From Methylorubrum thiocyanatum (GTDB lineage Bacteria > Pseudomonadota > Alphaproteobacteria > Rhizobiales > Beijerinckiaceae), in NCBI GenBank assembly GCA_014138645.1, contig JACJIB010000004.1:248001-312000 (forward strand): 64,000 nucleotides of DNA, written 5' to 3'. Made by a program: the position numbers and the translations under genes. Shown one piece after another: positions 1 through 8,494 of this stretch. Under the pieces are notes generated by a model. It was not told where the DNA came from and did not search any database. It saw only the letters and a program-made list of their open reading frames with translations. How positions within the stretch are numbered: position 1 is the first letter of the stretch; every line of letters starts with the position of its first letter.

Positions 1-1128
1 GTAGGTGACGATCGCACTGGCGTGGACGGCCTCGGCAAGGGTTGCGGTGGCCGTGGCAACGGCGTGCGGGGCCGTTTCCTCGGTCTCCGGTTCGGAAGCG
101 GCGATGATCGAATAGTAGAGCTTGTGTCCCTCGACCGAGCGGATGATGCGGTCCATCATCGAGACGGCCTCGGCCGGATATTGGCCTGCGGCCGACTCGG
201 CCGAGAGCATGACGGCGTCGGCGCCGTCATAGATGGCCGTCGCCACGTCCGAGGCTTCCGCGCGGGTGGGAGCCGGCGCATTGACCATCGAGTCGAGCAT
301 CTGGGTTGCCACGATCACCGGCTTCACAAGATGCCGGCACAGGCGGATCAGCTCCTTCTGGCGGCCCGGCACGTCCTCGTGCGGGATCTCGACGCCGAGG
401 TCGCCGCGGGCAACCATCACGGCATCGGAGAGGCGGACGATGTCCTCGATCCGCTCCAACGCCTGCGGCTTCTCGATCTTCGACATCAGGCCGGCCCGAT
501 CGCCGATCAGCGCACGGGCCTCGATGATGTCGGAGGGCTTCTGCACGAAGGAGAGCGCGACCCAGTCGACGCCGAGTTCGAGCCCGAAGGCGAGATCGGC
601 CCGATCCTTCTCGGTCAACGGCGACACATCGAGCAGAGTGCCGGGCAGGTTGACGCCCTTGCGGTTGGAAATCGGGCCGCCGGTCACGACGAGCGCCTCG
701 ATCGTTCCTGCGCCCAGGCCGCTCACCCGGACACGGACGCGGCCGTCGTCGATCAACAGTTCCTGGCCGGGCACCACGGCTGCGAAGATCTCGGGATGAT
801 GCAGCGGAATGGCGTCCTTGCCGCCGTCCGATTCCTCGAGCACGAAGCGCACGGTCTCGCCGGTCGCCAGTTCCAGGCGTCCCCCCGCAACGGTGCCGAT
901 GCGGATCTTGGGACCCTGCAGGTCCTGCAGGATGCCGATCGGCCGGCCCATCTCCTGCTCCAACGCGCGGATCGCGGCGTGGACTCGGGCGTGATCAGCC
1001 TGGACGCCGTGGCTGAAATTGAGGCGGAAGGTATCGACGCCGGCCAGGAACAGCGTGCGCAGCATCTCGGGCGTGTTCGATGCTGGGCCGACCGTGGCGA
1101 CGATCTTGGCGTGGCGGTGACGACGCAT
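1..1128 (-). CDS. pyk/ttuE: Pyruvate kinase (TtuE type), 3' end beyond window
   Basis: Converts phosphoenolpyruvate and ADP to pyruvate and ATP in the cytoplasm. The visible 376 residues begin [17 protein letters not shown], the usual pyruvate kinase N-terminus. They include the substrate-loop pattern FRLNFSHG, the metal/PEP region [10 protein letters not shown], the catalytic-lysine region [11 protein letters not shown], and [12 protein letters not shown]. The helix [18 protein letters not shown] is also present. The C-terminal regulatory domain lies past position 1. It is the last visible gene of a minus-strand run with a glycerate kinase, a tartrate dehydrogenase and an MFS transporter. 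That order matches ttuB-C-D-E of Agrobacterium vitis, where ttuE is a pyruvate kinase, so this is probably the catabolic paralogue that finishes tartrate breakdown. The ATG at 1128 is chosen because the protein then starts at the family's usual first residues. Recognition of the enzyme is secure; the tartrate assignment rests on context. Confidence 0.93.
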   Translation of the reverse strand, partial: MRRHRHAKIVATVGPASNTPEMLRTLFLAGVDTFRLNFSHGVQADHARVHAAIRALEQEMGRPIGILQDLQGPKIRIGTVAGGRLELATGETVRFVLEESDGGKDAIPLHHPEIFAAVVPGQELLIDDGRVRVRVSGLGAGTIEALVVTGGPISNRKGVNLPGTLLDVSPLTEKDRADLAFGLELGVDWVALSFVQKPSDIIEARALIGDRAGLMSKIEKPQALERIEDIVRLSDAVMVARGDLGVEIPHEDVPGRQKELIRLCRHLVKPVIVATQMLDSMVNAPAPTRAEASDVATAIYDGADAVMLSAESAAGQYPAEAVSMMDRIIRSVEGHKLYYSIIAASEPETEETAPHAVATATATLAEAVHASAIVTY

Positions 1129-1188
1129 GCGCTGGTTCGGCCGTATCGGACCGCCTCTGCAAGAGTGGAATCGGGTGATCGGGATCAC

Positions 1189-2448
1189 CTAGATGATCAG
1201 GATCGCGCGGAAGTCGTTGACGTTGGTCAGGGTCGGGCCGGTGATGACGCCGTCGCCCAGGGACTCGAAGAACCCATGGCCGTCGTTGCGATCGAGGCTG
1301 TCGGTGAGCGACAGGCCTGCCGCCGCGGCCCGCACCGGGGTTTCGGGGGTCAGCACCGCGCCGGCGATCGCCTCGATCCCGTCGACGCCGTCGGTGTCGC
1401 CGGCGATGGCATAGATGCCGGCTTGGCCGCCCAGCGCGACACCCAGCGCCAGGAGGAACTCGACGTTGCGGCCGCCGCGTCCGCTGCCACGCACGGTGAC
1501 GGTGGTTTCGCCGCCGGACAGCAGCAGGCAGGGTTTGGCGAGGGGAAGTCCGTGGGTGGCGACGCTTCTGGCGATACCGGCCATGACCTGGCCGACCTCA
1601 CGGGCCTCACCCTCGATCGCGTCCCCCAGGATCAGTGCCGGAACGCCTTCCTGCCGAGCAAGGTCGGCTGCCGCACGGAGCGCCATCAACGGCGTGGCCA
1701 CCATCCGCACCTCCGGGGTGCCGAGGCGCGGATCGCCGGGTTTGACCGACTCGCCCCGTCCGCTCAGCAGATGCGCCCGCACCGTATCCGGGATCTCGAT
1801 CCGGTAGCGGTCGAGGATCGTCAGCGCATCGGCACCGGTGGTCGGATCGGCGACGGTGGGCCCCGAGGCGATATCGAGCGGATCATCGCCGGGGGTGTCG
1901 GAGATCAGCAGCGTCACGACCCTGGCCGGATGGCAGGCGGCGGCGAGCCGCCCGCCCTTGATCGCGGAGAGATGCCGGCGGACGCAGTTCATCTCACCGA
2001 TCGACGCGCCGGACTTGAGCAGGCCGCGGTTGACGGCCTGCTTGTCGGCCAGCGTCAGTCCCTCCGCCGGCAGGGACAGCAGCGACGAGCCACCGCCCGA
2101 GATCAGACAGAGGACGAGGTCGTCGGGGGTGAGCCCGGCGACCAGATCAAGCACGCGCCGGGCGGCGGCCTCGCCGGCCGCGTCCGGCACGGGATGGGCG
2201 GCTTCGACCACCTCGATCCGCGCGGTCGGCGCGCCATGCCCATAACGGGTGACGACGAGCCCGGAGAGTTCTCCTGGCCAAGCCGCCTCGACGGCCCGGG
2301 CCATGGACGCCGCTGCCTTGCCGGCGCCGACGACGATGGTGCGTCCCGGCGGCGGACTTGGCAGGTGCTGTGCAAGGCTGACGGCCGGGTCGGCCGCCGC
2401 CACGGCGGCTGCGAACAGCCGCCGCAGGAGATCTCCGGGCTCGGTCAC
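1189..2448 (-). CDS. ttuD: Glycerate 2-kinase / TtuD (MOFRL family)
   Basis: A 419-residue protein of the glycerate kinase/MOFRL family, historically annotated as hydroxypyruvate reductase TtuD. It phosphorylates glycerate to 2-phosphoglycerate, which enters glycolysis just above pyruvate kinase, the next gene. The N-terminal glycerate-kinase fold shows IVVGAGKAAASMARAVE. The loop CLISGGGSSLLSLP and the MNCVRRHLSAIKGGRLA segment are also typical, and the C-terminal MOFRL domain carries LLSGGETTVTVRG and AGDTDGVDG. The start is taken as GTG at 2448. It lies 10 bases after the ttuC stop behind a purine-rich AGGGGGCGAGG, and longer readings would run into ttuC. The gene sits in the ttuB-C-D-E block. 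The serine-cycle glycerate kinase GckA belongs to the same family, so a role in methylotrophy cannot be excluded, but the tartrate context is stronger. Confidence 0.9.
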   Translation of the reverse strand: MTEPGDLLRRLFAAAVAAADPAVSLAQHLPSPPPGRTIVVGAGKAAASMARAVEAAWPGELSGLVVTRYGHGAPTARIEVVEAAHPVPDAAGEAAARRVLDLVAGLTPDDLVLCLISGGGSSLLSLPAEGLTLADKQAVNRGLLKSGASIGEMNCVRRHLSAIKGGRLAAACHPARVVTLLISDTPGDDPLDIASGPTVADPTTGADALTILDRYRIEIPDTVRAHLLSGRGESVKPGDPRLGTPEVRMVATPLMALRAAADLARQEGVPALILGDAIEGEAREVGQVMAGIARSVATHGLPLAKPCLLLSGGETTVTVRGSGRGGRNVEFLLALGVALGGQAGIYAIAGDTDGVDGIEAIAGAVLTPETPVRAAAAGLSLTDSLDRNDGHGFFESLGDGVITGPTLTNVNDFRAILII

Positions 2449-2458
2449 CCTCGCCCCC

Positions 2459-3535
2459 TCACTCGTTGTCGCCCTGGATCGCGGCGATGACCGCGTCGGT
2501 GACTTGGCGGGTCGTCGCCTTGCCGCCGAGGTCGGGCGTGTGCAGGCTCGGGTCGGCGGTGACACGCTCGACCGCGCGCATCAGACGATCGGCGGCCGGC
2601 TTCTCGCCGAGGTGCTCCAGCATCTGGCAGGCGGTCCAGAAGGTGGCGATCGGGTTGGCGATGCCCTTGCCGGTGATGTCGAAGGCCGAGCCGTGGATCG
2701 GCTCGAACATCGACGGGAAGGTGCGCTCCGGGTTGATGTTGGCGGTCGGCGCGATGCCGAGCGAGCCGGCCAGCGCCGCGGCGAGGTCCGAGAGGATGTC
2801 GGCGTGCAGGTTGGTGGCGACGATGGTGTCCAGGGTCTCCGGCTTCATCGTCATGCGCATGGTCATGGCGTCGACCAGCATCTTGTCCCAGGTCACGTCG
2901 GGGAAGTCCTTCGCCACCTCGGCGGCGATCTCGTCCCACATCACCATGGCGTGACGCTGCGCGTTCGACTTGGTGACCACGGTCAGGAGCTTGCGCGGAC
3001 GGGACTGGGCCAGCTTGAAGGCGAAGCGGATGATCCGGTCGACGCCCGAGCGCGTCATCATCGAGACATCGGTGGCGACCTCGTTGGCATGGCCCTGGTG
3101 GACCCGGCCGCCGACGCCGGCGTACTCGCCCTCCGAGTTCTCGCGCACGATCACCCAGTTCAGCTCCGGACCGCTGACGTGGCGGAGCGGGCTGGTGATG
3201 CCCGGCAGGATCCGGGTCGGGCGGACATTGGCGTACTGGTCGAAGGGCTGGCAGATGGCGAGCCGCAGGCCCCACAGGGTGATGTGGTCCGGCACGTCCG
3301 GCGCGCCGACCGCGCCGAAGAAGATCGCGTCGTGGTCCTTGATCTGTTCGCGGCCGTCAGCCGGCATCATCACGCCGTGCTTCTTGTAGTAGTCCGAACC
3401 CCAGTCGAAGTGGTCGAACTTGAAGTTGAAGCTGCCGTTCTTTTCCGCGAGCGCGTCGAGCACCTCGATGCCGGCGGCGATCACCTCGATGCCGATGCCG
3501 TCGGCGGGAATGGCGGCGATGTTGTAGGTCTTCAT
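2459..3535 (-). CDS. ttuC: Tartrate dehydrogenase / D-malate dehydrogenase
   Basis: A 358-residue NAD-dependent beta-decarboxylating dehydrogenase of the isocitrate/isopropylmalate superfamily, tartrate/D-malate branch. Enzymes of this branch oxidise tartrate, decarboxylate D-malate or convert tartrate to glycerate, depending on substrate. Visible marks are the N-terminal IPADGIGIEV nucleotide-fold start, the FGAVGAPDVPDH loop and the arginine-rich substrate segment YANVRPTRILPG. VRENSEGEYAG is followed by the lysine-bearing VVTKSNAQRH. The metal-binding aspartates lie in MTMKPETLDTIVATNLHADI and DILSDLAAALAGSLG, and PIHGSAFDITGKG is the NAD-binding loop. The length is normal for the family. 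It lies 39 bases downstream of the transporter ttuB and 10 bases upstream of ttuD, all in one direction. Glycerate made here would pass to TtuD. Which dicarboxylate is the true substrate cannot be read from sequence. Confidence 0.92.
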   Translation of the reverse strand: MKTYNIAAIPADGIGIEVIAAGIEVLDALAEKNGSFNFKFDHFDWGSDYYKKHGVMMPADGREQIKDHDAIFFGAVGAPDVPDHITLWGLRLAICQPFDQYANVRPTRILPGITSPLRHVSGPELNWVIVRENSEGEYAGVGGRVHQGHANEVATDVSMMTRSGVDRIIRFAFKLAQSRPRKLLTVVTKSNAQRHAMVMWDEIAAEVAKDFPDVTWDKMLVDAMTMRMTMKPETLDTIVATNLHADILSDLAAALAGSLGIAPTANINPERTFPSMFEPIHGSAFDITGKGIANPIATFWTACQMLEHLGEKPAADRLMRAVERVTADPSLHTPDLGGKATTRQVTDAVIAAIQGDNE

Positions 3536-3574
3536 GGCGCTAGCCTTTCTTACTGCTTGAAGGGTGGGGAAGGA

Positions 3575-4873
3575 TCAGCGCGCAACGGCGCCGGTGGCCT
3601 CTGTGCGGCGTCCGGACCGGGCGACGATGAGCGTGACGACGGCCGACAGGACGAGCAGCCCGGAGACGAAGATCAGGCCACCGGTGAAGCTGCCGGTCTG
3701 ATCCTTGATCCAGCCGATCGCCCAGGGCCCGACGAAGCCGCCGAGGTTGCCGATCGAGTTGATGGTGGCGATGCCGACCGCCGCTGCCTGGCCCGAGAGG
3801 AACATGGTCGGCATGGCCCAGAGCGGGGGCTTGGCCGCGCTGATGCCGACGTTGACGAGGCTCAGCGCGGCGATGACCGCGAGGGCCGAGGTCGCACCGC
3901 CGGCCAGCATCAGGCCGACCGAGGCGACGAGACAGGCGATGACGACGTGCCAGGTGCGCTCGCCCGTCTTGTCGGAATGACGCGCCCACAGGATCATGGC
4001 GATGATCGCGATGGTCGGCGGCACGCCGTTGAGGAAGCCGACCGCCATGGTCGAGAGGCCGAAGCTCTTGATGATCTGCGGCGCCCAGATGCCGAGGGTG
4101 TAGAGGCCGGCCGAGGTGCCGAAATAGACCAGCGCGAGTGCCAGCACGCGGGGATCGGCCATGCCGGCCAGGATCCCGTGCTTGGCGGCCACCTGCTTGC
4201 GGGCGTGTTCCTCGTTCATCTCCGCCACGAGCCAGTTCCGCTGGTCCTCGGGCAGCCACTTCGCCTTCTCGGGCCGGTCGGTCATGTAGAACAGAACGAC
4301 GACGCCGAGGATGACGGCCGGGATGGCTTCGATGATGAACATCCATTGCCAGCCGTGCAGGCCCCAGATCCCGTCCATCGCCAGCAGCGCGCTCGAGAGA
4401 GGCGAACCGATCACCACGGAGATCGGGGCCGCCGCCATGAAGAGCGAAACGACGCCTGCGCGGTAGCGCGTCGGAAACCAGTAGCTCAAGTACAGAATGA
4501 TGCCGGGAAAGAAACCCGCCTCGGCTGCGCCGAGCAGGAAGCGCAGGACGTAGAAGCTGTATTCGCCGCTCACGAAAGCAAAGGAGCCTGAGATGATGCC
4601 CCAGGTGATCATCACCCGGGCAATCCAGATGCGAGCCCCGACCTTGTCGAGGACGATGTTCGAAGGCACCTCGAACAGGAAGTAACCGAAGAAAAATACG
4701 CCGGCCCCAAAGCCGAAAACGGCTGATGAGAAACCGAGATCTTTATTCATCGTCAGCGCGGCGAAGCCGATATTTACGCGATCGATGAAGGCAATGAAGT
4801 AGAGCAGACAGATGAAGGGGACCAAGCGCCATGAGACTCGGCGCATGGTCGCTCGCTCAAGCGAGTCAGCCAT
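3575..4873 (-). CDS. ttuB: MFS dicarboxylate/tartrate transporter (TtuB-like)
   Basis: A 432-residue major facilitator of the anion:cation symporter family, most like tartrate and tartronate transporters. Twelve hydrophobic segments can be traced. The first carries RLVPFICLLYFIAFIDRVNI, the family's DRVNI motif. The loop between helices 2 and 3 carries EVPSNIVLDKVGARIWIARV, and a central cytoplasmic loop covers about residues 190-240. It would import the dicarboxylate used by the next three genes. The start at 4873 is preferred over the longer reading at 4930 because AGGAGGAAACG lies directly before it. The divergent GntR-family gene begins about 150 bases away, so the intergenic gap probably holds the promoter and operator for both. 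The exact substrate is inferred from neighbours. Confidence 0.9.
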   Translation of the reverse strand: MADSLERATMRRVSWRLVPFICLLYFIAFIDRVNIGFAALTMNKDLGFSSAVFGFGAGVFFFGYFLFEVPSNIVLDKVGARIWIARVMITWGIISGSFAFVSGEYSFYVLRFLLGAAEAGFFPGIILYLSYWFPTRYRAGVVSLFMAAAPISVVIGSPLSSALLAMDGIWGLHGWQWMFIIEAIPAVILGVVVLFYMTDRPEKAKWLPEDQRNWLVAEMNEEHARKQVAAKHGILAGMADPRVLALALVYFGTSAGLYTLGIWAPQIIKSFGLSTMAVGFLNGVPPTIAIIAMILWARHSDKTGERTWHVVIACLVASVGLMLAGGATSALAVIAALSLVNVGISAAKPPLWAMPTMFLSGQAAAVGIATINSIGNLGGFVGPWAIGWIKDQTGSFTGGLIFVSGLLVLSAVVTLIVARSGRRTEATGAVAR

Positions 4874-4923
4874 CGTTTCCTCCTGTTGCCGGAGCGCTCC
4901 ATTGACTCTTGAGCACCATCTTC

Positions 4924-4935
4924 CATGCAAGCATG
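4924..4935. promoter_or_regulatory. Candidate operator between ttuB and the GntR gene
   Basis: The gap 4874-5026 separates the divergent transporter and regulator genes. It contains a perfect short inverted repeat, CATGC-AA-GCATG, 51 bases upstream of the ttuB start. FadR/FCD-type GntR proteins bind short palindromes in such gaps, so this is a reasonable operator candidate. It could also be chance. Confidence 0.35.
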
Positions 4936-5026
4936 AATGTGGTTAGGAGGCTGCAATTGCGATGTCAACCCTCGCTCCGCAACTGGTATGGAAGGTATTG
5001 GCGTGTTGTATCGTAGGAGGCGTAAA

Positions 5027-5740
5027 GTGAGGCGGGTCAGCCCTGCGAGGGACAGTGTCGACGAGGGAACGGAGCGGAAAAGCTCACTCGTCGACGACGC
5101 CTATGAGGCCATGCGAACGGCCATCCGCGACTCGACCTTTGCGCCGGGCTATCAGGCCTCGGAGCAGGAGATCGCCAATCGGCTCGGCATGAGCCGCACC
5201 CCGGTTCATGAGGCTGTGATCCGCCTGCAGGCGGAAGGCTTGGTGGAGGTCCTGCCGCGCAAGGGGATCCTGATCGTGGCCCTGTCGCCGGATGACCTGC
5301 GCGAGATCTACGATGTCGTCATCGCGATCGAAGGGCGCGCCGCTGAACTCATCGCAGCGCTGCCTCAGGCCGAGCGTACCGCTAACGTGAAGATCCTCGA
5401 TGGCTGGACCGATGAAATGGCCGCGGCCGAGAAGCGCAATGATCTCCAGGCCTGGGGCAACGCCGACAGCGCCTTCCATACGGCGCTGATCCAGGGGGCG
5501 AATAACAGCCGGATGTCCCGCATCATTCAGACCGTCAACGATCAGTCGCATCGCCTGCGCATGCTGACTCTGAACCTGCGCCGGGGGCTCGATGCATCGG
5601 TTGCGGAACACCGGCGCATCGCTCAGTCCATCCGCTTCGGCAATCCGGCGGATGCAGCCGATGCCGCACGGCAACATCGGATCCGGGCACGCGATGAACT
5701 CTTGCCGCTGCTTGCCCGCTACGGCCTAAAGCATCTCTAG
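5027..5740 (+). CDS. GntR-family transcriptional regulator, FCD domain
   Basis: A 237-residue regulator. Residues about 20-90 form the GntR winged helix-turn-helix: AYEAMRTAIRDSTFAPG, then EQEIANRLGMSRTPVHEAVI and LVEVLPRKGILIV. The remaining 140 residues form the all-helical FCD ligand domain, with metal/ligand-type residues in the NADSAFHTALI and EHRRIAQSI helices. Such proteins usually repress a neighbouring catabolic operon and are released by an organic acid. The start is taken as GTG at 5027, because a perfect AGGAGG lies 6 bases before it. Upstream in-frame ATGs at 4937 and 4988 lack a site and would extend into the promoter gap. It is divergent from ttuB-C-D-E and is its probable controller. 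The A. vitis tartrate locus uses a LysR-type regulator instead. Confidence 0.88.
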   Translation: MRRVSPARDSVDEGTERKSSLVDDAYEAMRTAIRDSTFAPGYQASEQEIANRLGMSRTPVHEAVIRLQAEGLVEVLPRKGILIVALSPDDLREIYDVVIAIEGRAAELIAALPQAERTANVKILDGWTDEMAAAEKRNDLQAWGNADSAFHTALIQGANNSRMSRIIQTVNDQSHRLRMLTLNLRRGLDASVAEHRRIAQSIRFGNPADAADAARQHRIRARDELLPLLARYGLKHL

Positions 5741-5762
5741 TGTGGATTATCCGCTTCCGGAA

Positions 5763-5789
5763 GGGCGCTGTCTCGGCCCTGCAGCGCCC
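5763..5789. terminator. Hairpin between convergent genes
   Basis: GGGCGCTG and CAGCGCCC form a perfect 8-base stem around an 11-base loop, just after the GntR gene and facing the small minus-strand ORF. No long T-run follows. It is a likely transcription end for the plus strand. Confidence 0.5.
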
Positions 5790-5799
5790 AAGCCGATGT

Positions 5800-5913
5800 T
5801 CAGCGGAACGTCAAAACGCGCTGATAGTGATCAACCCAGGGGCCGAGCATCTTCGCAACCTTCAGCTTGAAAGATTGCGACTTCGCCGGCTTCGAAAGCG
5901 CCGCATCGGCCAT
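5800..5913 (-). CDS. Small basic hypothetical protein, 37 aa
   Basis: A 37-residue ORF beginning MADAALSKPAKSQSFKLKVA and ending WVDHYQRVLTFR. The start is supported by AAGGAGAC about six bases before the ATG. A longer in-frame reading to 6024 (74 residues) has no comparable site. The protein is basic and amphipathic with no recognised domain or membrane segment. It faces the GntR gene across a hairpin and lies downstream of the ABC transporter gene in the same direction, about 240 bases away. Its status as a real gene is uncertain. Confidence 0.4.
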   Translation of the reverse strand: MADAALSKPAKSQSFKLKVAKMLGPWVDHYQRVLTFR

Positions 5914-6152
5914 TGATCGTCTCCTTGAGAAACGGACGGATGCAGGTGCTCCGCCGTCCACATTCGACCCATCATTCTGCCGCATGTTGCGCTGCAGCAA
6001 TCGGCTTTGCAGATCCTCTGCCATGCGTTCAGCTCATGAAGCGCTTAAGGTTTTCGTTAGGACCTCTCGTCGCCTGCACGGATTGAGAATTCTGGCGCGT
6101 CCTCGTTTTCAAGTCCTCGCCGCAACGCTCGATCGGCTCCAACGACAACAGG

Positions 6153-8402
6153 CTAGCTCGACGAAGCTGGGAGTGGCGTTCCGCGGTCGCGGATGGAAAA
6201 ACGGCGGCTCGCGCTCGGTGTCAGGTCGATGCGATGGTCATGGTACCGGAGCAGGGTGGAGCGATGACCGATCGACACGATCGTCGTCTCGGGCAACCGC
6301 GCGCGGAGCATCTCGTAGAGATGGGCCTCGCTTGGCTCGTCGAGCGCCGCCGTCGCCTCGTCGAGGAAGAGCCAAGCGGGCTGGGCCAGAATGGCACGCG
6401 CCATCGCGAGCCGCTGCTGCTCACCGCCGGAGAGGCACCGGTCCCAGGCGTCAACCTCGTCGAGACAATCGGCGAGGTGAAATAGCTGGGTGGCGACAAG
6501 CACCTCACGGATCGCCGCGTCGGAGAACCGTCCGGCGGTGTTCGGATAGACCACCGCGCTGCGCAGAGAACCGAGCGGAAGGTAGGGACGCTGCGGCAGC
6601 AGCATGGCCGATTGGTCCGGCGGCACGTCGATCCGACCCTGGCCGAAGGGCCAGATCCCGGCCATCGCCCGAAACAGGGTCGACTTGCCTGAACCCGAGG
6701 GGCCGGTCACCAACGTGGCGCGCCCCTTCGGTAGGGTTAGGGAGCCGATCCGCACGATCTCACGGCCGTCCGGCAAGCTTAAGACCAGATCCCGCACGGT
6801 GACGTCGTCGCGGGTGTCGTTGCCGTATACGAGGCCATGACCGCCCCTTCCAAGGGACTCGGCCCGGGTCATCGCATGATCGAACGAGGCGAGACGATCT
6901 GTGTTCGCCTTGTAGGCCGCGATCACGTCGTAGGATTGGATGAAGAACGAGAGCGATGATTGCACACCGGTGAAAGCGTCCCCGGTTTGCCGAAATTGCC
7001 CCAGAGTGATTGCCTTGGCGAAGTAGGCCGGAGCGGCGAGGATGTACGGGAACACGACGCTTAGCTGAGTGTAGGAGAATGTAAAGCCGCCGAGCTTGAG
7101 CCGCCTGTAAATGATACTGACGTAGTTCTCGACGATCGAGCTGAAGAGATTCGACAACTGTATCGTCTCGGCGCGCTCGCCCCGCAGCAGCGCAATCTGC
7201 TCGGAATAGATACGTGAGCGGGCGAGTGAGAACCGGAAATCCGCCTCCGCCCTCTCCTGCTGGAAGTCGAGCCCGATGAGAGGGCGACCGATGATGTGGG
7301 CCAGCCATGTGCCGACGACGGCGTAGCCAATCACGAACCAGACCAGGAAGCCCGGGACCACCGTGCCGAAGAGCGGCAGGACGAAGTCGCGCGACAGGCC
7401 CCACAGGATAATCATGAAGGAGACCAGCGTAGCGGCCTGCGAGAGCAGGCGGATCGAGAGCATCATCGTCTGCTTGATGAACATGTTGACGTCGCTCTGG
7501 ATGCGCTGGTCCGGATTGTCCGCGTCCTCGCCCGTGTAGGGGATTCGGTAGTGCGTTCCACCTGCGAGCCAGCGCTCGTAGAGGCTGCGGGTCAGCCATG
7601 TGCGCCAGCGGATCTGCAGGCTCGCGTCCACGAAGACATCGAGCATGCCGAGGATCACCCATAGGGTGGCCAGCGGAAGGAACACTCCGACGAGCTGATA
7701 CCAGAAGACGTCGGCCTGCTGCTCCTGCAGCGCATTGAACAGGTCGCGATGCCAGAAATTCAGGCGAAGCTGCAGGGCGACCTGAGCGAAGGTGATGAAG
7801 ATTGAGAGCGCCACGAGGCGCCGGCCGATTTCGCCTTCGGCCCGACCCAGGAAGCGGAACATGCCGATCTCCCGGATCGGTGCGTCGCGACTCTCGAAGT
7901 ACGGGTCGGCGATCCGCGTGATCGCGCGGATCGGGGCGAGACAGGACATCGCCAGCACGATGCCGGCGAACACGACGGCACCGGTGGCGGCGAAGTCCGG
8001 CGGCAGCAGGTCCGCCACCGGTGCAGGCAGCAGTGCCAGCAGCGCGGCTTGTTTGGCGAGGGCGAGGACGAGGTAGCCGATGCCGTAGACTGAGACGAAG
8101 ACCTTCAGGAAGGCCGAAAGGCGTCGCGCGGCCAACAGGAGGCCGGCCATCGCAAGGCCGCCGAGCGAGACGTAGAGCGGTGGCGGTGTGCCGGGAACGG
8201 AGAGGAGGAGCAGCGCGACGAGTGCGGTCAGCGCGGCTTGCGCCCCAAGCCCGCTCTTGAATGCGGTCAAAACGATATCCTTCCCGCTCGCCACGATCCT
8301 CGGGCGATGCTGCGCGGTTCGATCGTGGCCGTTCGCTCGTGGACGGGGGCATTCCGGCGCTCGCGCGCCGCCGTCGGATCGGCGGGCTGCCCTTTCGGGC
8401 AA
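6153..8402 (-). CDS. ABC transporter, fused permease and ATPase (SbmA/YddA type)
   Basis: One polypeptide of up to 749 residues. The N-terminal half has about six membrane segments of the ABC_membrane_2 (SbmA/BacA/YddA) class, including the marker region RWRTWLTRSLYERWLAGGTH near residue 265. The C-terminal half is an ABC ATPase: Walker A GPSGSGKST near residue 567, signature LSGGEQQRLAMARAIL near 657, Walker B WLFLDEATAALDEPSE near 677, and the switch histidine in VSIGHRS. Family members move peptides, cobalamin or siderophore-like molecules, with direction differing between members. The first 44 residues are arginine/proline-rich and not membrane-like. A TTG at 8270 with GGAAGGAT upstream may be the true start. 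The gene follows a TonB-dependent receptor by 92 bases in the same direction, so a role in handling the receptor's ligand is likely but inferred. Confidence 0.88.
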   Translation of the reverse strand: MPERAARRSDGGARAPECPRPRANGHDRTAQHRPRIVASGKDIVLTAFKSGLGAQAALTALVALLLLSVPGTPPPLYVSLGGLAMAGLLLAARRLSAFLKVFVSVYGIGYLVLALAKQAALLALLPAPVADLLPPDFAATGAVVFAGIVLAMSCLAPIRAITRIADPYFESRDAPIREIGMFRFLGRAEGEIGRRLVALSIFITFAQVALQLRLNFWHRDLFNALQEQQADVFWYQLVGVFLPLATLWVILGMLDVFVDASLQIRWRTWLTRSLYERWLAGGTHYRIPYTGEDADNPDQRIQSDVNMFIKQTMMLSIRLLSQAATLVSFMIILWGLSRDFVLPLFGTVVPGFLVWFVIGYAVVGTWLAHIIGRPLIGLDFQQERAEADFRFSLARSRIYSEQIALLRGERAETIQLSNLFSSIVENYVSIIYRRLKLGGFTFSYTQLSVVFPYILAAPAYFAKAITLGQFRQTGDAFTGVQSSLSFFIQSYDVIAAYKANTDRLASFDHAMTRAESLGRGGHGLVYGNDTRDDVTVRDLVLSLPDGREIVRIGSLTLPKGRATLVTGPSGSGKSTLFRAMAGIWPFGQGRIDVPPDQSAMLLPQRPYLPLGSLRSAVVYPNTAGRFSDAAIREVLVATQLFHLADCLDEVDAWDRCLSGGEQQRLAMARAILAQPAWLFLDEATAALDEPSEAHLYEMLRARLPETTIVSIGHRSTLLRYHDHRIDLTPSASRRFSIRDRGTPLPASSS

Positions 8403-8494
8403 GCGCGCCGATCCCGTAGGGATGCGTATTCCGGCCCCTGCCGGGAGGCGTGAGGTTCACGGCGGGCCATCGCCTGCTCGGCGCAGGCGCGCGA

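Noticed and set aside
22..2490. An 822-residue plus-strand open frame opposite the pyruvate kinase and glycerate kinase genes
   Set aside because: It mirrors the codon structure of the real minus-strand genes. It is rich in Arg, Gly, Asp and His without any domain, as expected of an antisense frame in GC-rich DNA.
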